Below are positions 35,839 through 46,896 of a stretch of 64,000 bases of DNA, in pieces. Origin of the DNA: Acidobacteriota bacterium (lineage in GTDB: Bacteria; Acidobacteriota; Terriglobia; Bryobacterales; Bryobacteraceae); contig JACTMJ010000020.1 in assembly GCA_014584705.1 (NCBI GenBank), positions 115,553-179,552 of the forward strand, read 5' to 3'. The notes below the pieces were generated by a model that was given only the letters and a program-made list of their open reading frames with translations, was not told the origin of the DNA and did no database searches. Position numbers and translations under genes: made by a program. The number at the start of each line of letters is the position of its first letter. Position 1 is the stretch's first letter.

Positions 35839-36951
35839 CTAGCGCAGCATCCAGCGCAGCATGGTGAAATTGTCGCCGGGCTTCGAATTGATCCCCAGCG
35901 CCGCCGACGGCTCGTAGCCGCAGTGCATCATGCAGTGTTCGCAGCGGGGGTCGTTTCCGTGCCCGTAGGATTCCCAGTCCGTTTCCGTCATGAATGCTTC
36001 GAAGGTCTTGTGATGGGCATCCGTGATCAGGTAGCAGGGGCCTTTCCAGCCTTCCACGTTGTAGGTGGGGTTTCCCCAAGCCGTACACGGCAGATCCCGC
36101 TCTCCCTTCAGGAAATCCAGGTAAACCGGTGTGGAATTCAGCTTAAAACGCGACGCCATGGCGTCAATATTCTTGAATTTTTCGCGAATATCGTCGCGGG
36201 TCATGAAAATTTCGCGGTCATTCACCGCTGAATACCCATAGGCGGGCGCAATCATGTGACCGTCGAGATCGAATTGTTCGAGGAATTCGTACAATTCCCA
36301 GATTTCTTTCATGTCGGTCTCCTGGTAGACCGTCGTATTCGTGCAGACCTTGAAGCCCTTCTCCTTGGCGGCTTTGATGCCCGCAACCGCCTCCTGGAAA
36401 ACGCCTTCCCGCTCCACCGCCAGATCATGCGTTTTCTCGAGCCCGTCCAGGTGGACGTTAAAGAACAGTCGCTTATCCGGCGTATATTCGTGGACTTTCT
36501 TCCTCAGAAACATCCCGTTTGTACAGAGGTAAATGTGACGGTTCCGCTCCAGAAGCTGCCGGGTGAGCTGCGCCAGTTCCGGGTAGAGGAACGGCTCTCC
36601 GCCGCAAATAGAAACGACAGGAGCGCCGCATTCATCCGATGCGCCCAGACACTGCTCGAGCGTCAGGCGCTTGCTGATGGTGGTCTCATACTCGCGGATG
36701 CGTCCGCAGCCGGTACAGGTAAGATTGCAGGCGTGCAAGGGTTCGAGCATCAGCACGAGCGGGAAGCGCTTGCTGATCATCGGGTGCGGCGTGCGCTTGC
36801 CGCCATGGCTATGCTTCTCATGCAGAATACGGAACGGGTTGGAAGCCCCGCTCTTCTTCGAATCATCCCGTTGCCAGTTGGGCGGCGGATTCCGCTTGTT
36901 GCGGTAAATATATCCGGCCAGCCCCATCGTCATCGAGATTGGAAATCGCAT
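35839..36951 (-). CDS. hpnH: Adenosylhopane synthase, radical SAM protein HpnH
   Basis: A 370-residue radical SAM enzyme that attaches a 5'-deoxyadenosyl group to the hopene skeleton, the first side-chain step of extended hopanoids. The cluster motif is ACNLTCTGCGRI (CX3CX2C). CGGEPFLYPEL and NVHLDGLEKTHDL follow, and the C-terminal Cys set RCEHCMMHCGYEPS is family-typical. ATG at 36951 has GGAG nine bases upstream. Between the first membrane-like helix (MTMGLAGYIYRNK) and RFPLVLMLEPLHACN lies a hydrophilic, His/Ser/Pro-rich stretch of about 40 residues that I do not expect in HpnH. It lies 77 bp after shc in the operon. Confidence 0.93.
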   Translation of the reverse strand: MRFPISMTMGLAGYIYRNKRNPPPNWQRDDSKKSGASNPFRILHEKHSHGGKRTPHPMISKRFPLVLMLEPLHACNLTCTGCGRIREYETTISKRLTLEQCLGASDECGAPVVSICGGEPFLYPELAQLTRQLLERNRHIYLCTNGMFLRKKVHEYTPDKRLFFNVHLDGLEKTHDLAVEREGVFQEAVAGIKAAKEKGFKVCTNTTVYQETDMKEIWELYEFLEQFDLDGHMIAPAYGYSAVNDREIFMTRDDIREKFKNIDAMASRFKLNSTPVYLDFLKGERDLPCTAWGNPTYNVEGWKGPCYLITDAHHKTFEAFMTETDWESYGHGNDPRCEHCMMHCGYEPSAALGINSKPGDNFTMLRWMLR

Positions 36952-37028
36952 ACCCATTCACTCCAAATTCATGCGCCAACAGGCGCGCCGCATTGCACCG
37001 CACCGGCCTCCTCACGACGGCGGAAGTC

Positions 37029-38960
<1,932 letters not shown>

Positions 38961-38967
38961 GTCTTCC

Positions 38968-39993
38968 TCAGTTCGTCACGGATTGCAAACGCGGCTCAAG
39001 AATCTTCAGTTCAGGCGGCAGATTGAAACGGACGTCTTCGTCCTTCAATTCGACCTCCTCCAACGTATTGAAGTGAAACCGCGACCGCAGCTGATCCACA
39101 ACCCCTTGCACCAAAACCTCGGGTGCCGAAGCTCCGGCCGTGACGGCGACATTCGATACACCGTCCAGCCACTCCGGCGAAATCTCACTGGCATCGTCCA
39201 CCAGATAGGCGGGAACTCCGGAATTGCCGCAGACTTCCACCAGCCGGCGCGAGTTCGAACTGTTCTGCGAGCCCACCACCAGCAGCAGTTCACATAGCGG
39301 CGCCACAGCCTTCACCGCAAGCTGCCGATTCTCCGTCGCATAGCAGATATCCTGCGAAGGCGGACCCTGAATGGAAGGGAAACGCTCCTTCAGCCGCAGA
39401 ATGATGTCGCGCGTTTCGTCCAGGCTCAGCGTTGTCTGGGTAAGATAGGCGACGCGCTCCGGGTCCGGAACCGTCAGTGCATCCGCGTCCTCGACATCGC
39501 TCACCAGAAACATGCTTTCCGGCGCTTCCCCCATCGTCCCGATCGTTTCATCGTGGTGCTTGTGGCCGATCAAGGCGATGGAAAATCCCTGCTTCGCAAA
39601 GCGAATGGCCTCCATGTGCACCTTCGTCACCAGCGGGCAAGTCGCGTCAATCACATTCAGGTTGCGGCTTTTCGCCTCGCTCCTCACCTGAGGTGAGACG
39701 CCGTGCGCGCTAAAAATGATTCTTGCCCCCGCGGGAACTTCCGCGATCTCATCCACGAAGATGGCACCGGCCGCGCCCAATTCCTGCACCACGTGCTTGT
39801 TGTGAACGATTTCATGCAGCACATAGATGGGAGGCTGATAGAATTCCAGCGCCAGTTTGACCACATCCACCGCGCGCACCACGCCCGCACAGAAGCCTCT
39901 GGGTTTGAGCAACAGTATCTTTTTCGCGGATGCCGCCTCGCCATCCATCCGCTGAACAGTAGGGGAAGAGTTCGATTCGTTTACCTTAGGCAT
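38968..39993 (-). CDS. ispH: 4-hydroxy-3-methylbut-2-enyl diphosphate reductase
   Basis: A 341-residue iron-sulfur enzyme, the last step of the MEP pathway giving IPP and DMAPP. The three cluster cysteines are C35 (RGFCAGV), C119 (DATCPLV) and C217 (DICYATENR). The substrate-site histidines are in EIVHN and SAHGVS, and NSSNSRRL binds the diphosphate. Start ATG at 39993 has GAGGA upstream; the longer reading to 40128 is not family-like. It heads the hopanoid operon, so isoprenoid supply and hopanoid synthesis are likely co-regulated. A perfect TATAAT lies just upstream but very close to the start. Confidence 0.95.
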   Translation of the reverse strand: MPKVNESNSSPTVQRMDGEAASAKKILLLKPRGFCAGVVRAVDVVKLALEFYQPPIYVLHEIVHNKHVVQELGAAGAIFVDEIAEVPAGARIIFSAHGVSPQVRSEAKSRNLNVIDATCPLVTKVHMEAIRFAKQGFSIALIGHKHHDETIGTMGEAPESMFLVSDVEDADALTVPDPERVAYLTQTTLSLDETRDIILRLKERFPSIQGPPSQDICYATENRQLAVKAVAPLCELLLVVGSQNSSNSRRLVEVCGNSGVPAYLVDDASEISPEWLDGVSNVAVTAGASAPEVLVQGVVDQLRSRFHFNTLEEVELKDEDVRFNLPPELKILEPRLQSVTN

Positions 39994-40006
39994 GGAATCC
40001 TCATTT

Positions 40007-40012
40007 ATTATA
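40007..40012 (-). promoter_or_regulatory. TATAAT -10-like hexamer upstream of ispH
   Basis: A perfect TATAAT read on the minus strand, 13 bp before the ispH ATG. No good -35 box lies 16-18 bp upstream, and a transcript from here would start inside the ribosome site, so it may be chance. A promoter somewhere in the 135 bp before ispH is still expected if the small upstream gene is a separate unit. Confidence 0.3.
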
Positions 40013-40128
40013 GCAACGCAATTCTTTCCGCTGTTAGCGGTCACTAACCAGAAATCGCCAGCAAAATCATTAGCAAATGTTCTAACTGGACTTGTCTGGG
40101 TAGTTTCCCGCGAAAAGCCGGACCGCAC

Positions 40129-40503
40129 TCACAGCCGCAGAAACAGATAAGCGTGAAATCGCGGGGCGAGCGGTCCCCTTCCCCAGCGGTTCACGCTCCA
40201 TCGGGCCTTCAGATACGCCGTGCCCTGCCACCGGCCCAAGTCCAGCGTCATTGCCGTTGTACCCGCATAGAATCGCTGCGGAAAAACCAGAATCGGCGGC
40301 TCATCCCAAACCTCCCCGTCCCCGGAGCGGTGGATGGATATTTCGATGCTCTGCTGCTCGGCCGATTCGACGATTCCCAGGGTGAGCGTCGCCATGCGTC
40401 CGCTCGCGCCGCTCACCGCCACCGGAGGGCCCTCGCCGTTTGCGGTAACGATCTGTTCTTCCATCAGGAATGCACTCGTTGCCACGGGCGATTGGCTGCT
40501 CAT
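40129..40503 (-). CDS. Conserved hypothetical protein (124 residues)
   Basis: A small soluble, beta-rich protein without signal peptide or membrane span. The central and C-terminal parts (RMATLTLGIVESAEQQ, SIHRSGDGEVWDEPPIL and YLKARWSVNRWGRGP) have the pattern of a compact beta sandwich. I have a weak memory of similar WSVNRWGRG endings in acidobacterial hypotheticals but cannot name a family. ATG has AAGGAG upstream at a slightly long spacing. It lies between an slt terminator and ispH, 135 bp before the latter, and could be co-transcribed with the hopanoid operon. Confidence 0.55.
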   Translation of the reverse strand: MSSQSPVATSAFLMEEQIVTANGEGPPVAVSGASGRMATLTLGIVESAEQQSIEISIHRSGDGEVWDEPPILVFPQRFYAGTTAMTLDLGRWQGTAYLKARWSVNRWGRGPLAPRFHAYLFLRL

Positions 40504-40533
40504 AGCCGCTGGGCTCCTTCTCTGAATCGAAGC

Positions 40534-40562
40534 AAAAAAACATCTTCGTCGGTGATGTTTTT
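40534..40562 (-). terminator. Intrinsic terminator after the slt gene
   Basis: On the minus strand AAAAACATC, a 9-base loop and GATGTTTTT followed by further T form a classic hairpin with T-run, 23 bp after the slt stop codon. The A-run on the other side makes it nearly symmetric. It separates the xdhC-to-slt run from the following small gene and the hopanoid operon. Confidence 0.8.
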
Positions 40563-40585
40563 ATGGCGATGATTTTATTGTAGTC

Positions 40586-42922
40586 TTATCGCTTCCGCTT
40601 TCCGGCCGGCCATTTAGCGGATTTCGCGGGCCGCTTCGACGGAGCCGCGCTCTTGGCGCTGGATTCGCGAACCGTCTCCGTCACCGGCTTCAGTGCGGAC
40701 GCGCTCTCGCTACTGGCCCGGCTCGCAAGATTCGGGTACACCTGGCGGTATACCATCGCGTTCCGGTAGACGCTCAGCACATACTCGCGTGTCTCGCTAA
40801 AGGGGATCGTCTCAATGAACTCGATGGGCTCGCGGAAGTCCGCCCACGTCTTCCAATTGTCGGCCCTCGACTTCCCGGCATTGTAGGAAGCCAGCACGTA
40901 TTCAAGGTGGCCGCCGAACGCCTCCGCAATATGAGCGAGATAGTAGGTGCCCATATTGATGTTCACCTCGGGCTTATCGAGCATGCTGACCCGATACGTT
41001 CCCAGCTTTAGCTTTCGCGTCAAATCCCGGCCGGTGCTGGGGAGCACCTGCATCAATCCGCGCGCTTTCGCCCGGGAAACGGCATCGGCCCGAAACTCGG
41101 ATTCCTGCCGGATCAGGCCCGCCACCAGATGCGGGTCCAGGTCTCGCGCGGAAGCGTACTTGGCCAGGGGAGCCGGATAGGGCATGGGGAAGAGCAGATG
41201 CCAGAATTCCGTGGGAGCCTGGTCCACCCGCAATCGAAAATACCCCGGCGCCATGCTTTTCATCGTTCGCAGCGCGCGGAAGTGGTCTCCGTCTTTCGCG
41301 TAAACCGAGGCCAGTTCCATGGCGAGCAGTTGCCGCTGCCCCAGGTCCGCGTCATACGAACGCAGTTCCTTGTCCACCCAGTCCGTCATCCCCACCCGCG
41401 ACAGCAGGGAAGCGCGCTTCAGGCGGCGTGCCGTTTCCGGAGTTTCGGAGATCTTCGAAAAATCTTCGCGCAGTTCCTTGCCGCGCAAGCCGGCCAATCT
41501 CTCCGCCAGAGCCGGATCCGGCCGAACCGCGCTCAGCCGCCGGCCATCCAGGCTCTCCTGCGCCAGCGCCGCATAGTAGGAGAGCGGTTCCACCGTGAGG
41601 AGTTCCCTGTAATAAGCTTGCGCGGAGGAGAGACTTCCGCCCCGTTCCGCCAGCCGCCCCAGAAACAGGAGTGCCGCCGCGAACTTGTCGGAATGCGGAT
41701 AGCGGACGAGATGATCTTCGAGCAGCGCGGCCGCATTTGCTTCCCGGCCGAGATAGGCCGCCCAAGCCACTTTCCAGTGGCAATAGGCGCTCTCGGGGTC
41801 CTGTGGGCGCGCGTCCGCGCAAGCCTTGAACAGCGGAACGTAAGTCTTGGCATCGTTGTTCAGGAGGTAGTAGTTGCCCGCCCAGCGGTGCGCGTCCATC
41901 GTCCAGGCGGAGTTCGGATACGATTCACGCGCCTGCCTGGCGTAGCGAAGCATCGCCTCTTCCAGCTTCAGCCTGCGCGCGCATTGCACCAGATAGTGCA
42001 GGCGTTCCGCGTCCACTTCAGGAGATTTCGGAGCAAGCGATTCGAGCATCTGGCGCGCAATCGAGGTCCGCTCCCGCTCGTACTCGATCACCGCAATGTG
42101 CAGTTCCGCCCGCTCGCGGTCGTCCCCCATCAATTGCGGGATCACCGCTTCGAAAGCGGCACGGGCATCGTCATAGCGGCGGTTCGTCCGCAGTGCCTCG
42201 GCGCGGCCAAGCAGATCCGTCGCAGTGGGCGGAGGGTACGCCGCACCTAGTGTCCCCTTCGCCTGATCCAGCAGAATCTGTGCATCCGGCGCTTCGGGCC
42301 GCTGGGGATAGCGGAAGGCCACGCGCTGCAAATACGGCGTGGCCAGCGCGGCATCGCCGCGCGCCAGATATGCTTTCCCCAGCAGAAAATCAAACTGCGG
42401 CTGGAGCGCTTTCAGACCGGGGCTCCGCAGCAGCCGAATCACTCCATCGGCGTCGCCCAACTGGAGCAGCGCATTGGCCCCGAGAACCGCCGCGTCCGGC
42501 CGAAGCGGAGACGTGCCGGAATCTCTCGCCAATTTCCCCAGCGTTCGGGCCGCATTTCCGAAATCTTTTGCCCGATATTCCGATGAGCCTTGAATAAATG
42601 CCAAATAATCCGCAATTTCCGGAAGGCGGGAAGCAGCTGATTTCAGGTGATTCAGCGCGGCCTCGTGAGAGCCTGCGTCGGATTCCGCGCGCGCCATCGC
42701 GAAGTATGCCAGCGCACCGTCGGTCTGCCGGCTATGCGCCGCGGCGTAACGCAGCATCGCCGCCCGGTTGGCGGGCGTCGGGGCTTTTGCGTAGGCGGAG
42801 GACAGACTCTCCAGAGTCCGCCCTCCGCCGTTTGCACAGAGGAAAGCAAAGAGGAAAAAGAACGACAGCGGTCTAAACAAGCGGACCCGGATACTCGGGC
42901 CCCAGCACATTTTCATTCTCAT
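40586..42922 (-). CDS. Soluble lytic murein transglycosylase-like protein
   Basis: A 778-residue exported protein. The N-terminal hydrophobic run (LFRPLSFFFLFAFLCANGG) is a signal peptide. Residues 40-560 are helical TPR-like repeats as in the Slt70 superhelical ring. A catalytic SLT domain at about 590-720 has the acid Glu in RQESEFRADAVS, followed by ARGLMQVLPSTG, NINMGTYYLAHI and LASYNAGKSRADNW. It cleaves peptidoglycan glycan strands in the periplasm. A Lys/Ala/Ser-rich basic tail of about 40 residues follows the domain. The ATG lies 50 bp inside the upstream coiled-coil gene; a TTG at 42880 is an alternative start with less overlap. Confidence 0.9.
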   Translation of the reverse strand: MRMKMCWGPSIRVRLFRPLSFFFLFAFLCANGGGRTLESLSSAYAKAPTPANRAAMLRYAAAHSRQTDGALAYFAMARAESDAGSHEAALNHLKSAASRLPEIADYLAFIQGSSEYRAKDFGNAARTLGKLARDSGTSPLRPDAAVLGANALLQLGDADGVIRLLRSPGLKALQPQFDFLLGKAYLARGDAALATPYLQRVAFRYPQRPEAPDAQILLDQAKGTLGAAYPPPTATDLLGRAEALRTNRRYDDARAAFEAVIPQLMGDDRERAELHIAVIEYERERTSIARQMLESLAPKSPEVDAERLHYLVQCARRLKLEEAMLRYARQARESYPNSAWTMDAHRWAGNYYLLNNDAKTYVPLFKACADARPQDPESAYCHWKVAWAAYLGREANAAALLEDHLVRYPHSDKFAAALLFLGRLAERGGSLSSAQAYYRELLTVEPLSYYAALAQESLDGRRLSAVRPDPALAERLAGLRGKELREDFSKISETPETARRLKRASLLSRVGMTDWVDKELRSYDADLGQRQLLAMELASVYAKDGDHFRALRTMKSMAPGYFRLRVDQAPTEFWHLLFPMPYPAPLAKYASARDLDPHLVAGLIRQESEFRADAVSRAKARGLMQVLPSTGRDLTRKLKLGTYRVSMLDKPEVNINMGTYYLAHIAEAFGGHLEYVLASYNAGKSRADNWKTWADFREPIEFIETIPFSETREYVLSVYRNAMVYRQVYPNLASRASSESASALKPVTETVRESSAKSAAPSKRPAKSAKWPAGKRKR

Positions 42923-44120
42923 TGGCCAGGATTCGGACTAGCTCCATATGATAGTAGTCCAGCATAGACGGACAGGTTTCCACAAATTGTGTGCGGAATT
43001 CCTCCCGTGCCTGGTCAATTTCGCTTCGGAAAACACCGTAAATGTTGTTGTCCCGCCGCGATTGCCGTACACGCTCGCTTTGATACAACCGCAATTCCGC
43101 CACCTGCACGCGGGCGAAGCGCTGCGCGCGCAAGTGGACTTCCTGCTCCTGCGGTGACAGTTGGAACCAGTTCTGCGTGTTCTCCTTGGGCTTCGGCTCC
43201 TGGCTTCCCTGGATGGCAATCAACTGCGCGGGTTCCGCAACTTCTTTGCTGGCCGTCCACCGGTGCCCGGCCGTCATGGTCAAGATTTCGACGCTCCCGG
43301 CATGGAAAGGCTTCGTTCCCGCTTCCACCAGTACGAGGGCTTTCACCAGACCGCGGCTGAGAACGGGAAAAACGCGAATCTTTTCATCGACCGCGTCGCC
43401 CATATATCCCAGGATCTCGCCCGAAAATTCGGATTCGAGCCGCATCGCCACCAGCGGTTCTCCCGACTGCTTGGAATTGTGCAGCGCCGGCGCGCGCTCC
43501 ACCGGAATTTCCAGCGAATGCATTTCGTAAGGATCTTCGCTGCCGGCGACGCCGCAAATTCCGGTTATCATGTCGCCTTCCAACTGCAGGAGCACGGACC
43601 GCTCGGCGTAAGATGCCACACCGTCGAGCAATGCCGCGATGACATCATCCCGGCCTTCCGCGTTCTCCGCGCGGCGCACCGCCTTGTGCAGCGATTGCAT
43701 CTGCTGGCGGAATGCCTCGTGCGCCTGCTCGAGTTCCACCCGGTGCTGTTCGGCCAATTCGGATCGCAGCGATTCCAGAGCGTGCTGCTTCTCCTCCTCA
43801 GCGCCCTCTTTCGACTCCTCGAGCGCGTGCCGGATCTCTTCCTCGTTCGCGCGGCGAAGCTCGTCCGCCTGGGCGTCCGATATCCTGCGCGCCACCTGCT
43901 GGATCTCCTCCCGCAGCGGGTCCTGCAGATTCACGAGAGCGCCTTCCACCGCCATCGCAATGTGGCTTTGCCAGCCCGATTCCAACTCCTCCTGCACACG
44001 GGCAATATGCAACTGCCACGCCGCCGAGAGCCGTTCCTTGATTGCCGCTTCGCGTTCCGCAAGGGACCTGGTGAGACTGTCCTCGCGTGGATCGTTGAAA
44101 TTTGCCGCTGCCGTACTCAT
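42873..44120 (-). CDS. Coiled-coil protein with GAF-like middle, unknown function
   Basis: A 415-residue cytoplasmic protein. Residues about 15-165 are a long charged coiled coil (repeated E/A/R/Q heptads such as ELRRANEEEIRHALEE). Residues 165-285 look like a GAF-like sensor domain (RSVLLQLEGDMITGICG, EPLVAMRLESEFSGEI). The end (LRAQRFARVQVAELRLYQ to ILANENENVLGPEYPGPLV) is a helical block I have seen in other acidobacterial hypotheticals. It may be a cytoskeleton- or signal-associated protein. No activity is inferable. The gene overlaps the slt start by 50 bp, suggesting coupled translation, and follows the AsmA-like gene by 165 bp. Confidence 0.6.
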   Translation of the reverse strand: MSTAAANFNDPREDSLTRSLAEREAAIKERLSAAWQLHIARVQEELESGWQSHIAMAVEGALVNLQDPLREEIQQVARRISDAQADELRRANEEEIRHALEESKEGAEEEKQHALESLRSELAEQHRVELEQAHEAFRQQMQSLHKAVRRAENAEGRDDVIAALLDGVASYAERSVLLQLEGDMITGICGVAGSEDPYEMHSLEIPVERAPALHNSKQSGEPLVAMRLESEFSGEILGYMGDAVDEKIRVFPVLSRGLVKALVLVEAGTKPFHAGSVEILTMTAGHRWTASKEVAEPAQLIAIQGSQEPKPKENTQNWFQLSPQEQEVHLRAQRFARVQVAELRLYQSERVRQSRRDNNIYGVFRSEIDQAREEFRTQFVETCPSMLDYYHMELVRILANENENVLGPEYPGPLV

Positions 44121-44284
44121 TGCACTTGTGCCTTTCCCCGCTTAGCCGCCAGAGGACGGTTCCCGCCCCCGCATTCCATACCGCCACAACGGCGCTTCCC
44201 CAGGCTGCGTTTGTGCCCGGGCGTCCGCTCCATCCGTCAATGGAGGCAGGATTCGCGAAGACGCCGCCTCAGTCTTACTTAACA

Positions 44285-46879
44285 CTAGTTTGCTCCAGTT
44301 CCAAACAGGCTTATCGGCAGATTTATCTCGTGTTCCTGCCCTGTTCGCGGATCTTCCAGCACGCAACGATAGGTCGTACCATTACCTCGTTCGCAGTTGC
44401 CGAGATACACATCGCCCGCGGAGCGGAACTCCACACACTGCGCGCAGATCGATGGGTCCTCCACCCCAGGCAACCACCTTAGAGACAGGCGCGTCACCGA
44501 CGGAGCCGACCACTCGGCGCTCGCCCCCCGACGCCACACGATCTCCGTCCGCCCCTCGCGCTTGGTTAACATGCTATCCAGACTGCCGGTTGCGGTGAAA
44601 TCCTCTCTCAGTTCCACTTCCCCGGACCGAAATGGCAGATTCCGTCCGATCGCCGTCCAACTCCACCTCATCGGCGACTCGTCAAGATGAGGCCGAATTT
44701 GCGCCTGCAACACCCCAAAACGTGACTGCACCGATATGTTTCGGAGCTCTAACGCCGTGCCGTCCCAGAAGAGGTCGCCTCGGAAGTCGTAGTACTTAGA
44801 ATCCTCGATAAGTACTTTCTTGATGTAAATTTTTGCCAACAGAGAACGGTTTCTCAACCAGAGCGGAGGAGCGGGAGTCCCCGGCGAAAACGTCCGGCTC
44901 AGAAACCCTCGTGAATCGGCGGCTTGCAGCTTCACCTGCTGCTGCAATTGGGCCAGACTCAGTTCGTCAAACGTCAAGGAGAGTACCACGGGACGCTCTG
45001 CTAGCCCGCCCACACGGAGCGTTGCGCCCTCCGTCGCATCCACCTTCACCGGAATGTCGCCCACCTTCGCCGTTGCGCCAGTGAGCCTCCATGCGTCGTC
45101 GTGCAATTGCAGAGGCGCCAGGCTGAAAACAACGGGCGAAGCAAGACCATTCACCGGGATTGAAAGCCCCCGGACAAGAAGCCGCCCATGCCAGCCTGCG
45201 CGGGTCCGGTACCCCGCGCGCATCCATTCGGTACTCCCCGACGCCTCCCAGCGGGCGCCTTCGAGCAGCGGAGGGCGGGTCGCGATGGGGGCCAGCCTCT
45301 CCAAAGCGTCGAAATGCGCCGCCGAGAGTCGCCGGCCTTCAAGCGACACCTGAAGACGGCCATCCTGGCGATCCATCGCAAATCCGAACGAGGGAAACTC
45401 CCCGGTACTCTCCGTCGCAGCCACAAGCTTACCGGCCTCGGCGTCCACGGATCCCTCCTTCCTGGTCCGCTCACCCATATCACTCGTGTTCGCCTTCGGG
45501 CTGGCCGGCTCCGGCTCGCCCGGCTCCAGATCCAGCAGCCCCCGGCCCTCCATCCGCTCTCCTTCCAAGCGCAGATCCAGGGAACGGAGTGCGAACGCCG
45601 GATCCGGTTGCCAAAGCAGGCGCTCCGACTTCACCGCGCCCCGCAATCCGCCGGCGCTGCGATAATCGAGTTCACCGCTCAATTTGCCTTCGAGTTGCGG
45701 ATAGTCGGGAAACGAATCGTCCAGATACCGCAACAATCCCGCCACCTGCACCACCGGCTTTTCGGAGAACTCGACCCGCGCCACCCACTCGCCGGGCGCG
45801 GAGAGCGGGTTAAAGTCCACCGACGCGGCAAATGAGGCAATCGGGGGTGCGATCGCCGGGTTGCCGGCTCCACCGCCCGCGCCTGGACTTGGGCTCGCAA
45901 CCTCTCCGCCCTTCCCCTGCCCTTCCTCACCGGGAACGGAAGCGGGTTCGGCCGCGGGGTTCGCTTCCAGATGGATTCGCCTCGCCGGCAGGTCCAACAA
46001 CCCTTTCAGCGGAACCCGGGCCGTTTCGCCGGTTAAAGCGAACATGCCCCAATCGCCGCGCTGGCTCAATTCGAGGTTTCCGCGAATTGCCAGCGCCTCG
46101 GCAGGCCCGCTCAGATGCGTCCGCGCCGACAGAAATCCGCTCAGCCCCGCGCTTGGTGCCCGAAACAGCGAAGCAACTTCCGCCAGCGGGCTGCGTTCCA
46201 TTTCGAGATCCACCTCGAATTCGCCGTTCCTGCCCGCCGCCGGCAGCCATCGCCCCCGTCCCCGCACGGTGCCGAAGCGCGGCGCAAAACTGTCCGTGCG
46301 GGCTGGCTCCGCCCGAAATTCCAGCAGCCATGCACCGGTGCCCCGCCCCTCCTGGGAGAGTTGCAAATCCGCGCTTCGGAAGTAATAAATTGACTTTTTA
46401 AGACCGCTTCGAAAGTTGATGCGGCCGTCGCGGACGCGCAGTTCCGGCAGTGCCCCTTCCGTCCGCTTGCCCGCGCCCACGCCGCTCCGCAGCATCTGCT
46501 CAAAGTTCCACTCACCGCTGGCGCTTTGAGCGACGTTCACGCTGGGCTGGGAAAGCGTGATTCGCGAGAACGTCATCTCGCCCCGCCAGAGGGAGGCCAG
46601 CGCGATTCCCACACGCGCTTCCCCGACGTAGGCGAAGGGTTCGGCGGAAATCTCCGGCAGGTCCGCGATCACCACCTCACTCAAGGTGAATCCCGGTCTC
46701 CCCCAGAGCGAAAAACGCAGCTCGCCAATCTTCACATCCCGTTGAAGGGTTCGCTCCAAGACCTGCTCCACCCGTCCACGGAAGCGTTCCGCCGGCAGGT
46801 AGGGGACCAGCACGAGTGCCAGCAACGCCACAGCCGCCAAGGCGAGGCAGATCCGCACAATTGTTCGCTTCGAAAGCAC
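44285..46879 (-). CDS. AsmA-family membrane protein
   Basis: An 864-residue protein anchored by one N-terminal span (about 8-28) and otherwise periplasmic. The segment LPAERFRGRVEQVLERTLQRDVKIGELRFSLW is the usual AsmA/TamB-type beginning, and the rest is a long series of beta strands with Gly/Glu-rich loops. AsmA-like proteins are thought to form lipid-transfer bridges to the outer membrane. A low-complexity Gly/Pro/Glu stretch occurs at about 320-350. GTG start has AAGGAA upstream. It is in a run with xdhC- and mocA-like genes and the coiled-coil and slt genes. Confidence 0.82.
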   Translation of the reverse strand: MLSKRTIVRICLALAAVALLALVLVPYLPAERFRGRVEQVLERTLQRDVKIGELRFSLWGRPGFTLSEVVIADLPEISAEPFAYVGEARVGIALASLWRGEMTFSRITLSQPSVNVAQSASGEWNFEQMLRSGVGAGKRTEGALPELRVRDGRINFRSGLKKSIYYFRSADLQLSQEGRGTGAWLLEFRAEPARTDSFAPRFGTVRGRGRWLPAAGRNGEFEVDLEMERSPLAEVASLFRAPSAGLSGFLSARTHLSGPAEALAIRGNLELSQRGDWGMFALTGETARVPLKGLLDLPARRIHLEANPAAEPASVPGEEGQGKGGEVASPSPGAGGGAGNPAIAPPIASFAASVDFNPLSAPGEWVARVEFSEKPVVQVAGLLRYLDDSFPDYPQLEGKLSGELDYRSAGGLRGAVKSERLLWQPDPAFALRSLDLRLEGERMEGRGLLDLEPGEPEPASPKANTSDMGERTRKEGSVDAEAGKLVAATESTGEFPSFGFAMDRQDGRLQVSLEGRRLSAAHFDALERLAPIATRPPLLEGARWEASGSTEWMRAGYRTRAGWHGRLLVRGLSIPVNGLASPVVFSLAPLQLHDDAWRLTGATAKVGDIPVKVDATEGATLRVGGLAERPVVLSLTFDELSLAQLQQQVKLQAADSRGFLSRTFSPGTPAPPLWLRNRSLLAKIYIKKVLIEDSKYYDFRGDLFWDGTALELRNISVQSRFGVLQAQIRPHLDESPMRWSWTAIGRNLPFRSGEVELREDFTATGSLDSMLTKREGRTEIVWRRGASAEWSAPSVTRLSLRWLPGVEDPSICAQCVEFRSAGDVYLGNCERGNGTTYRCVLEDPRTGQEHEINLPISLFGTGAN

Positions 46880-46896
46880 GAAGTTCCTTTCCGAAT

